Origin: Chitinophagaceae bacterium
GTDB taxonomy: Bacteria > Bacteroidota > Bacteroidia > Chitinophagales > Chitinophagaceae
Assembly: GCA_020853515.1 (NCBI GenBank)
Contig: JADYYU010000256.1
Coordinates: 1 to 12,375, forward strand
Length of the DNA stretch: 12,375 nucleotides
Direction: 5' to 3'
Position numbers and translations under genes: made by a program. Shown here piece by piece: positions 1-5,957 of this stretch. Numbering within the stretch: the stretch's first letter is position 1; every line of letters begins with the position of its first letter. A model generated the notes under the pieces. That model had not been told where the DNA came from. It was given only the letters and a program-made list of their open reading frames with translations, and did not search any database.

Positions 1-704
1 AAAGTGGCCAGGGATATACTGTTGTCAGGTGAAATATCAAATCCACCATCGCCCACGTTTTTTACACCCAGTGATCCCACTTCCACCAGTACGCCATCAT
101 TAGGGGGGAGTTGTTTGTATAATTTGCCGGCATTGATATCCAGATCGTATACTGTAGTTGTGGAAGCACCGGCAACACTATTCGTGTACGCAGCGGCAAT
201 GACCGACGGACTACCGGGATTTAGCATAGCGTCGGTGGCAGCAACCATACCGGTTTCGGGATTGAGTCTCAAATTTTGACCGGAAGATGTCACAACCCTG
301 ATTCTGTCGACGGTGGGGTTAAAATCAAAACCGGCCATATTACCTGCAAGGGCCGGTGTGAATGACGTGGCGCCAACGGTAGATGCGGCACCGGTTTCGG
401 GATTGATCACATAGAGGCGGCTGCCTGACCCTAAACCATAGAGCTGTCCGGTGGCAGGTCTGAAGTCGATGGCCATGATCTTGTCGCCGGATTGAAGCCC
501 GGTAATAGTTACTTTGCCCATTACAGCCGAAACATTGTTGGCATTATACCTGACCAGCATATTATCTGCTGTTAAACCGTAAAATTCAATATTGGGTTTA
601 TTAACAACGTCAGGCATTACGAGTGCATCTCTGCGGCAGGCAGTAAAAAAGGATAGCGACAGTGCGCCTAAGAATAAAAATGAAAAGGTGAGTTTTCTGT
701 ACAT
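1..704 (-). CDS. DUF4394 domain-containing lipoprotein, 3' end outside window
   Basis: The reading frame opens at ATG 704-702 and stays open for 234 codons to the left edge, so the C-terminus is missing. The N-terminus is a signal peptide with a probable lipobox (F-T-A-C, Cys23), which suggests a lipid-anchored envelope protein. Residues about 39-234 match DUF4394 as I know the family: YGLTADN at 42-48, IDFRPATGQLYGL at 79-91, GFDFNPTVDRIRVV at 125-138, QNLRLNPETG at 143-152, AAAYTN at 170-175 and GFDIS near 221. The IDFRP..LYVINPETG and DFNP..LRLNPETG segments look like successive blades of a propeller-like repeat fold. No enzymatic role is known to me. The gene lies 84 bases downstream of a same-strand gene and may be co-transcribed; I see no perfect -7 box in the gap. 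Family call is firm; function is unknown. Confidence 0.88.
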   Translation of the reverse strand, partial: MYRKLTFSFLFLGALSLSFFTACRRDALVMPDVVNKPNIEFYGLTADNMLVRYNANNVSAVMGKVTITGLQSGDKIMAIDFRPATGQLYGLGSGSRLYVINPETGAASTVGATSFTPALAGNMAGFDFNPTVDRIRVVTSSGQNLRLNPETGMVAATDAMLNPGSPSVIAAAYTNSVAGASTTTVYDLDINAGKLYKQLPPNDGVLVEVGSLGVKNVGDGGFDISPDNSISLAT

Positions 705-788
705 AGGATATAATTTTATACTATACTTACGTCAGCAAAGCTCTTTTGGATTTGCGGGTAATTAAATTTAAAAGTAAAAAAGCTGGAG

Positions 789-1190
789 TCAATTTTCGAA
801 ATAGGTCTCATTCAGCCATGCTTCACTTCTTACGTAGTTTGCAAGCTGACTGCTATCGGCAGGGTCCTGGTAAAAACGAATGATCAGGGCAGGCTCGCAA
901 CGGCCCAAAATACGGGATTCGAGGTCGTCAAGCGCCTCTTTTATTTCGTTGTTCATTAATCCGGTTAAGGCGTAGTCTTCACTGATAAAACTCAGAAACG
1001 CATAACCAGACTGCCGGCCCCATTTATTTTTTATGATCAGCATTCTGAAATGGTCAGCTATGGAAAACCGTTCTTTCTTTAGTTCATTGTAGTTAGACGC
1101 CCATTCAATTGCCGTATTATAGCTTGAAAAAAAATGTTCGTTTTGTAATATGTGCTCCCGGAACTGCAGCATTTTTTGTTGTGTGATCAT
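789..1190 (-). CDS. Hypothetical cytoplasmic protein, 133 aa
   Basis: The ORF runs from ATG (1190-1188) to a TGA stop. I do not recognise the family. The product is soluble-looking, with no signal peptide or membrane segment, and is rich in charged and aromatic residues; long stretches look helical (residues about 1-60 and 78-95). A perfect Bacteroidota -7 box (TATATTTG, minus strand, 1246-1253) lies 55 bases upstream of the start, which supports a real transcribed gene. It is transcribed divergently from the S41 peptidase and could run on into the DUF4394 gene. It contains two cysteine-poor halves and no catalytic signature that I can identify. The reading frame is convincing because the opposite strand and other frames are broken here and a promoter is placed correctly. 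Confidence 0.7.
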   Translation of the reverse strand: MITQQKMLQFREHILQNEHFFSSYNTAIEWASNYNELKKERFSIADHFRMLIIKNKWGRQSGYAFLSFISEDYALTGLMNNEIKEALDDLESRILGRCEPALIIRFYQDPADSSQLANYVRSEAWLNETYFEN

Positions 1191-1245
1191 ACGTTTTTTA
1201 TTTTATTATTTCGTTGCCTGCTTTTACCGGCAAGGTGGCACTATA

Positions 1246-1253
1246 CAAATATA
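1246..1253 (-). promoter_or_regulatory. -7 box TATATTTG for the 133-aa gene
   Basis: This is an exact match to the Bacteroidota -7 consensus TAnnTTTG on the minus strand, predicting transcription start near 1242 and a leader of about 50 bases. The only nearby -33-like TTTG (complement of 1265-1268) is 11 bases away, shorter than the usual 17-23, so the -33 element is unclear. Confidence 0.5.
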
Positions 1254-1318
1254 ATATTATAGAGCAAAGTGCCGCTTTTTTGATCAGAAATTTGCCTGAA
1301 AAAAAATAGCGGATGTTA

Positions 1319-1326
1319 TATATTTG
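1319..1326 (+). promoter_or_regulatory. -7 box TATATTTG for the S41 peptidase
   Basis: Exact TAnnTTTG match, 15 bases before the ATG at 1342. A TTTG at 1291-1294 sits 24 bases upstream, just beyond the usual -33 spacing. The predicted leader is only about 12 bases. The box is also why ATG 1342 is preferred over the in-frame GTG at 1336. Confidence 0.6.
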
Positions 1327-1341
1327 TTGTAAACAGTGTCA

Positions 1342-2745
1342 ATGTCAAAACTAACCTTTAAACTGATCTTAATGATGATCAGGTGCGTTGCAATTTTTTC
1401 AACAGCAGCATGCTGGGGGCAACAGGAAGAGGTTTACTTTTCTGCTGAAGATCTGAAATCCGACCTGCAATATTTAAAAAACAAACTGGAAACGATGCAC
1501 CCGGCGTTACATCTTTATAGCAGCCGGGCAGAAGTTGATCAGTACTTCCATGATCTAAGTAAAGAGATTACCCGGCCAATGACAGGAACCGATTTTTACA
1601 GACTTGTTACTCAGGTCAGCCCGCTGATCAAAGATGGTCATACAAACATTCTTCCTTCCCGGGCAAACCAGACTTTTCACACAAACCGCAGCAAATTTTT
1701 ACCTTATCAGTTGATCTGTTCTGAAAACAAATTGTATGTGCAACATGATTTTACGGCTCAGCAAACATTGGCTGCGGGTGCTGAAATTTTAAGTATCAAT
1801 GGTATAGACGCTGCGAATATCATAAAAGAATTAACGGAACGGCAGGTGAGAGACGGACAAAACCTATCCTATCCGCGTTGGATTTTAAATAACTATTTCC
1901 GGCAATACTATAATTTTATCATGGGGCATCCTGCCGTTTACCAAATCACTTTTACCCGGGCTGCTACAACGTCTACTGCTACTATTCAGGCATTAAGCAA
2001 AGACAGTATCAATTATTACCGTCAAAAAAGCGATCGCCAAGCAACATTAACGGCATTGCCAAAAGAAGCGCTGTTGTTGAAGATTGATTCAGGCAATCAT
2101 ACTGCCTTGCTCACAATTCGTGATTTTCATAACAGCGTATTGAAAAAGCAATACAATCAACATTTTAAGAAAGAAATAGCCGGATTTTTCAGGCAAATCA
2201 AAGCAGCCAATGTGCGCACGTTGCTTATTGATTTGCGCAACAATCAGGGCGGCGATATTGCAAATGGTGTTTTTTTACTTTCCTATATAATGAATGCACC
2301 TTTTGAAGTTGTACGGGAATATTATAAGATCCGGCAGCAGGCATTGCAGCGTTGCAACGGTCCTGCCACCGGTATGCATACACTGAAGCCTGATCATTTT
2401 ACAGGATCGCTTTATGTATTGATCAATGGCGGCAGTTTTTCAAATTCAGCGATCGTGTCATCCTGCTTGTCTCGTGCAGGCCGGGCCGTTTTTGTGGGAG
2501 AGGAAACCGGAGGCTGTGCAGATGTGATCTCAGGATTTATAAAAAATGTCACCTTGCCTAAAACGGGCATACAAGTGCAGGTACCGGCGAGGCAATTTGT
2601 ATTGACCGATAAAAGCAAGAACACCGGCCATGGTATCCGGCCGCAGCATGTTGCGGTTCCTTCTGTGAACGACCTCATGGAAGGCAGAGATGTTGTACTT
2701 GAATATGCGAAAAACCTGATCAAAAAGGCAAACAGCCAATTTTAA
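1342..2745 (+). CDS. Secreted S41-family (tail-specific type) serine peptidase
   Basis: The predicted protein has 467 residues from ATG 1342; an in-frame GTG at 1336 is also possible. A hydrophobic signal segment (about residues 5-25) predicts export. Residues about 115-165 look like a PDZ-type module (AGAEILSING). The catalytic S41 core follows: LLIDLRNNQGGD at 294-305, then NGGSFSNSA with Ser367 as the likely nucleophile, then VGEETGG at 385-391. The Lys that follows in Prc/CtpA-type enzymes (GKG) is replaced here by Cys392-Ala. This resembles the tricorn/IRBP-like branch of S41 that is common in Bacteroidota, so it need not mean loss of activity. Such enzymes cleave peptides or protein C-termini in the periplasm or outside the cell; the substrate is not indicated. 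The gene is monocistronic and converges on the DUF4878-like gene. Confidence 0.88.
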   Translation: MSKLTFKLILMMIRCVAIFSTAACWGQQEEVYFSAEDLKSDLQYLKNKLETMHPALHLYSSRAEVDQYFHDLSKEITRPMTGTDFYRLVTQVSPLIKDGHTNILPSRANQTFHTNRSKFLPYQLICSENKLYVQHDFTAQQTLAAGAEILSINGIDAANIIKELTERQVRDGQNLSYPRWILNNYFRQYYNFIMGHPAVYQITFTRAATTSTATIQALSKDSINYYRQKSDRQATLTALPKEALLLKIDSGNHTALLTIRDFHNSVLKKQYNQHFKKEIAGFFRQIKAANVRTLLIDLRNNQGGDIANGVFLLSYIMNAPFEVVREYYKIRQQALQRCNGPATGMHTLKPDHFTGSLYVLINGGSFSNSAIVSSCLSRAGRAVFVGEETGGCADVISGFIKNVTLPKTGIQVQVPARQFVLTDKSKNTGHGIRPQHVAVPSVNDLMEGRDVVLEYAKNLIKKANSQF

Positions 2746-2866
2746 GCGCAACCGACAAGTTAAGACAGTGTGGATTGTTTTACACAAGCAAAACTACCAG
2801 GCAACATTCTGTGCATGCTATCTGCACTCTAAGCAAGTGGATATGCGGGCTTGATATCAGCGTTGA

Positions 2867-3265
2867 TTAGTAACCCTGCAGATACCATTTGCCATCGATA
2901 CGTACGAGCCTGAATTCTTCATCATCTTTTCCCTGCAGGCCAAATTTTATTTTTACGGTAGCCGTGTCTCCTTGAATCACCGCTTTGCCGATTATTTTGC
3001 CGGTGCGGAAATGCTCTCTGAATTCACGTTTCACTTCTGTATTTTGTTCGCTCATGGCACAGATCATTTTTGTATCGCCGTCACCTTGCTGGCTGGGGTT
3101 GCACAAACCACTCAGCAGGGCATAGTTGCCTGTTTTGGCTGCGCTGAAAATGGCCTGTACGACACTTGCCGGGTTATCATTTATTTTTCCGGCGGCATGG
3201 CCAATTAAGTTTATGAACATGAAAATAGAGCAGATCGCCAGTATTCGGAAATGTTTTTTCATCAT
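2867..3265 (-). CDS. Small secreted NTF2/DUF4878-like protein
   Basis: The product is about 132 residues from ATG 3265; an in-frame ATG at 3280 would add five residues. I prefer 3265 because it gives a classical Lys-rich signal-peptide start (MMKKHFRI) followed by a hydrophobic core and a likely SPI site near GHAAG. The mature part has the features of small DUF4878/NTF2-like proteins: an N-terminal helix that starts NPASVVQAIFSAAKTGNY, a loop with two cysteines (LCNP and MICAM), and C-terminal strands GDTATVKIKFG and FRLVRIDGKWYLQGY. This fold usually acts as a small binding domain; no ligand can be inferred. A perfect -7 box lies at 3298-3305. The gene follows the tRNA-Leu terminator directly. 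Confidence 0.75.
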   Translation of the reverse strand: MMKKHFRILAICSIFMFINLIGHAAGKINDNPASVVQAIFSAAKTGNYALLSGLCNPSQQGDGDTKMICAMSEQNTEVKREFREHFRTGKIIGKAVIQGDTATVKIKFGLQGKDDEEFRLVRIDGKWYLQGY

Positions 3266-3297
3266 TATTAATTTTTGCATGAAGGTAAGACGGAAAA

Positions 3298-3305
3298 CAA
3301 ATATA
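3298..3305 (-). promoter_or_regulatory. -7 box TATATTTG for the DUF4878-like gene
   Basis: Exact TAnnTTTG match on the minus strand, 17 bases before ATG 3280 and 32 before ATG 3265. It sits just after the poly-T of the tRNA terminator. The only TTTG upstream (complement of 3319-3322) is 13 bases away, short for a -33 element. Confidence 0.55.
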
Positions 3306-3319
3306 CTTTTTTATAGCAC

Positions 3320-3353
3320 AAAAAAAAATGGCCTGAATATTCCGGCCATTTTT
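3320..3353 (-). terminator. Rho-independent terminator of tRNA-Leu
   Basis: Read on the minus strand just after the tRNA, AATGGCC and GGCCATT form a 7-bp stem (3344-3350 with 3327-3333). The loop itself contains the palindrome GAATATTC, so the stem can extend past one mismatch. The T run follows as the complement of the A tract at 3320-3328. T residues also flank the other side, so it could work in both directions. Confidence 0.85.
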
Positions 3354-3359
3354 GGAGGG

Positions 3360-3443
3360 TGCCCAGGACTGGATTCGAACCAGCACATCCTTGCGAACGC
3401 TGCGACCTGAACACAGTGCGTCTACCAATTTCGCCACCTGGGC
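3360..3443 (-). tRNA. tRNA-Leu, anticodon CAG
   Basis: The minus strand folds as a class II tRNA of 84 bases. The acceptor stem GCCCAGG/CCTGGGC is a perfect 7 bp. The D arm is GCG...CGC and contains the GG of the D loop. The anticodon stem CTGTG/CGCAG (one G-T pair) encloses the loop TTCAGGT with anticodon CAG, which reads CUG. The long variable arm CGTTC-GCAA-GGATG has a GNRA loop and is expected for leucine. The T arm is GCTGG-TTCGAAT-CCAGT. The discriminator base is A. The next genomic bases are CCC, so the 3' CCA is not encoded and must be added by the CCA-adding enzyme. Confidence 0.97.
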
Positions 3444-3799
3444 AGGTGAGTAAAACTTTTCAGGACCGCAAAAATGTGACATATTTTTTAAAGAAACAAA
3501 TCAGTTTTTAAAATGCTGTCCAAAAATTGACATGCATGCCATTGTATTTAGCCACCAGAGCAGTGTTGCATAGTTTATGTTGCAAAAATAAAGTGGCTGG
3601 CAGCGGGATATTTTTTGCAAACTAGGTGATTGAGATGCAATGCAAGCCTGCTGCATTAAATAAGTGATGGCACTGCTGCGCAAAAAGTCATTGTTCACTG
3701 CTAGCGGCAACACTGACTTCCGGGCAAATTTTTAACAGCTAAAATCAATGTCCTATTCAGCGACTTCGGTGAAGTTCTATGTAGCGAACTGGTAAAATC

Positions 3800-3835
3800 T
3801 GCAGAATTTGACTTGGGTGCTTAATTGCAGAATTT
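3800..3835. repeat. Direct repeat TGCAGAATTT, two copies 26 bases apart
   Basis: Exact 10-base copies lie at 3800-3809 and 3826-3835. The first is just upstream of the likely -33 TTG (3813-3815). The second lies between it and the -7 box (3839-3846). The placement suits an operator, but a two-copy 10-mer could be chance. Confidence 0.4.
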
Positions 3836-3846
3836 ACTTACTTTTG
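3813..3846 (+). promoter_or_regulatory. Promoter TTG-N23-TACTTTTG for the barrel-waaA operon
   Basis: TACTTTTG at 3839-3846 matches TAnnTTTG exactly, with TTG at 3813-3815 spaced by 23 bases. Only five bases separate the box from ATG 3852, so the predicted transcript starts almost at the initiation codon. Confidence 0.55.
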
Positions 3847-3851
3847 CTGTT

Positions 3852-4649
3852 ATGCAGCACAAATTTCTGATCGCACTCTGTACCGCGTTTTTATTATTGG
3901 GTCAACATGCTTATTCGCAGCCACCTGCTGCTGAAGACCCAGAGGATAAGGAAAAATCATCTGAATCGACGACGGGGCCTGCCAATGCGATGTGGAATCT
4001 CGACGTGCTGGCTGCAATGGATTTTCCGATGGCCGATATGGCCAAACGATATGGCACAAGCTACCGCATCGGGCTGGGAATTAAGTATAAAACAACAACG
4101 AACTGGATATTTGGGGTGAAGTTTGAATTTATAACAGGAAACAAAATGCAGGAGGATAGTTTGCTGTGGAATATGCGCAATTCGCTCGGTATTACAAATA
4201 TTAACGGCGAGGTATTAAATGTGGGTATGTTTGAAAGAGGCTATGTGGTTGGTGTACAGGCCGGCAGGATCTTTCCTTTTTTGCAGGCTAACCCTAATTC
4301 CGGTCCCATGATGCTGGCTTCAGTTGGTTTTATGCAACACAAGATCAATTTTTTTGACCGCGATAATTCATTTCCGCAGTTACGAGATGATTACAAGAAG
4401 GGCTACGACCGGCTTACTAACGGATTATATATCGAAGATTTTGTCGGCTACAATTTTCATTCAAAAAATAAATTGATCAACGTATATGCCGGCTTTAATT
4501 TTTTATGGGGATTTACTAAGGTCAGGCGCGACTTCACCTTTGATCTTGAGCGGAAGGAAATCGAAGGACGCAACGATCTCTTAGTGGGATTTAAGCTGGG
4601 TTGGGTAGTGCCGATTTATAAGAAAAAATCAGAAGACACCTATTATTAA
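3852..4649 (+). CDS. Putative outer-membrane beta-barrel protein
   Basis: The predicted protein has 265 residues from ATG 3852. An upstream in-frame TTG (3825) would put nine extra residues before a textbook signal peptide, so it is rejected. The signal peptide spans about residues 1-23 (AYSQ/P). A polar acidic-serine linker rich in P, E, D and S follows (24-46). The rest alternates aromatic and glycine-rich strand-like segments, such as YRIGLGIKYK, WIFGVKFEF, INVYAGFNFLWGF and LLVGFKLGWVVPIY, typical of an outer-membrane barrel with 8 or more strands. The protein ends in Tyr-Tyr. I cannot name the family. It sits 6 bases before waaA and is probably co-transcribed with it, which hints at envelope or LPS biology, but neighbourhood alone does not prove a functional link. 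Confidence 0.7.
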   Translation: MQHKFLIALCTAFLLLGQHAYSQPPAAEDPEDKEKSSESTTGPANAMWNLDVLAAMDFPMADMAKRYGTSYRIGLGIKYKTTTNWIFGVKFEFITGNKMQEDSLLWNMRNSLGITNINGEVLNVGMFERGYVVGVQAGRIFPFLQANPNSGPMMLASVGFMQHKINFFDRDNSFPQLRDDYKKGYDRLTNGLYIEDFVGYNFHSKNKLINVYAGFNFLWGFTKVRRDFTFDLERKEIEGRNDLLVGFKLGWVVPIYKKKSEDTYY

Positions 4650-4655
4650 AATATC

Positions 4656-5873
4656 TTGATTGTACTTTATAATATAGGGATCCGTTTTTACTATTTACTG
4701 GTTTTCATGGCGTCGCTCCGGAATGAGAAAGCCAAAAAGTGGATCGCAGGAAGGAAATCTGCGTTGCAGCAGCTCAAAGATCAAAAAGGAAGAAGTACCC
4801 GTACCATTTGGTTTCATTGTGCGTCGGTGGGCGAGTACGAGCAAGCCTTGCCGCTGATTGAACTGATGAAAGAATCCTACGGTCAGTTTCAACTGCTGGT
4901 CACTTTTTTTTCGCCCTCCGGATATGAATATGCAAGGCTTAAATACCCTGCTCAATACATCACTTATTTACCATTGGATACTGCAGTTAATATGAGGCAG
5001 TTTGTAAAGGAAGCAGATCCGGTGGCTGTTTTTATTATTAAATATGAATTCTGGTATCACCTGCTTAAAACGCTGTCGGATAAAAATATTCCGGTATTCC
5101 TGATTTCAGGCATTTTCCGGAAGCAGCAACTTTTTTTTCATCCTGCCGGTATTTTACACAGGAAGATGCTGGGTTTTTTTACACACCTTTTTGTTCAGGA
5201 CACAGGAAGTGCCGATTTGCTGAGTACCCTAAAAATCAAGCAGGTGACCGTAGCTGGCGATACCCGTTTTGACAGGGTGATCAGCAATAAATCAGTGCCG
5301 TTTCAGGATATGCAAATACAGCGCTTTGCGGGCGATCAGCAGGTTTTTATTGCCGGAAGTGTCTGGAATAGTGACATACCTGTGCTGAAAGCAATAGTGG
5401 AAGCCCTGCCTGCAGAATGGAGAATTCTGATCGCACCACATGAGCCCGGTCATTTTCAAACCGATTGGATCGCCGAACCTTTTTGTTTCTATACTGCTCA
5501 GACATCGCCACCGGCGCGTATCATGGTGCTTGATACCATAGGCTTGCTGTCGAGGTTATACCGCTTTGCCGATTTTGTATATGTAGGCGGGGGCTTCGGA
5601 AAAGGTATTCACAATATACTCGAACCTGCCGTTTACTTTAAGCCCGTGCTGATCGGTAAAAACTATCACAAATTTAAAGAAGCGCACGATCTGCTGGCAC
5701 TGGGGGCAGCATTGACCGTAAACAGCGAAAATGCGGCGATATTGATAAAAAATACTATTTTTGACGAAATTAAATATCTTCAGATTGTCAACAGCTTAAA
5801 GAGTTATATCGCAGCAAATACAAACCTTTCAGAAAAAATACTTGTCTTAGTCAGTACATATCTGAAGGCTTAA
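4656..5873 (+). CDS. waaA: 3-deoxy-D-manno-octulosonic acid (Kdo) transferase
   Basis: WaaA (KdtA) is a GT-B glycosyltransferase at the inner membrane that moves Kdo from CMP-Kdo to the lipid A precursor, the first step of LPS core assembly. The 405 residues cover the whole family. An N-terminal membrane anchor (LYNIGIRFYYLLVFMASL) leads into the acceptor-binding domain, which has FHCASVGE with the catalytic Glu60. KYEFW lies at 129-133 and the linker VAGDTRFDRV at 199-208. The CMP-Kdo-binding half has APHEPGH (260-266) and GGGFGKGIHNILEPA (311-325). The start is taken as TTG 4656. The first ATG in frame (4707) would remove the anchor that homologues have, and the TTG lies 6 bases after the previous stop. 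One gene suffices for mono- or bifunctional transfer; the number of Kdo residues added cannot be read from sequence. Confidence 0.95.
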   Translation: MIVLYNIGIRFYYLLVFMASLRNEKAKKWIAGRKSALQQLKDQKGRSTRTIWFHCASVGEYEQALPLIELMKESYGQFQLLVTFFSPSGYEYARLKYPAQYITYLPLDTAVNMRQFVKEADPVAVFIIKYEFWYHLLKTLSDKNIPVFLISGIFRKQQLFFHPAGILHRKMLGFFTHLFVQDTGSADLLSTLKIKQVTVAGDTRFDRVISNKSVPFQDMQIQRFAGDQQVFIAGSVWNSDIPVLKAIVEALPAEWRILIAPHEPGHFQTDWIAEPFCFYTAQTSPPARIMVLDTIGLLSRLYRFADFVYVGGGFGKGIHNILEPAVYFKPVLIGKNYHKFKEAHDLLALGAALTVNSENAAILIKNTIFDEIKYLQIVNSLKSYIAANTNLSEKILVLVSTYLKA

Positions 5874-5875
5874 AA

Positions 5876-5900
5876 TAAAGTATTTTGAATTCATACTTTA
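5876..5900. repeat. AT-rich inverted repeat just after waaA
   Basis: TAAAGTAT (5876-5883) and ATACTTTA (5893-5900) form a perfect 8-bp stem with a 9-base loop that contains GAATTC. It starts 3 bases after the waaA stop but has no clear T run after it, so it is at best a weak terminator or an mRNA-end stabiliser. Confidence 0.4.
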
Positions 5901-5957
5901 ACATTTGGAATGTAATAACTATATTAGCGAATTAAAATGGGTACTTCTCGATAAAAA

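Larger units (their letters stand above)
3444..3851. other. Intergenic stretch of about 400 bases, no gene seen
   Basis: This stretch separates the minus-strand tRNA-Leu from the plus-strand barrel gene. The one longer minus-strand frame (3501-3713) has no signal, motif or promoter and looks like chance. A short hairpin ACTTC-GGT-GAAGT occurs near 3762-3774. The right end holds the barrel-gene promoter and a 10-base direct repeat, described separately. The tRNA promoter should lie at the left end, but I see no perfect -7 box there. Confidence 0.6.

Noticed and set aside
4..279. Plus-strand 91-codon ORF at the left edge
   Set aside because: It is antisense to the DUF4394 gene, whose conserved motifs are on the minus strand.
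3177..3482. Minus-strand ORF containing AQVAKLVDALCSGRS...VRIQSWAPSK
   Set aside because: This is the familiar false protein produced by translating across a tRNA-Leu gene; the bases are fully explained by the tRNA at 3360-3443.
3501..3713. 70-codon minus-strand ORF in the gap upstream of tRNA-Leu
   Set aside because: It has no promoter box, signal or motif, its composition is unlike its neighbours, and its length is expected by chance.
3758..3778. Short hairpin ACTTC-GGT-GAAGT
   Set aside because: Five base pairs with a 3-base loop and no T run is too weak to call a terminator or regulatory RNA.
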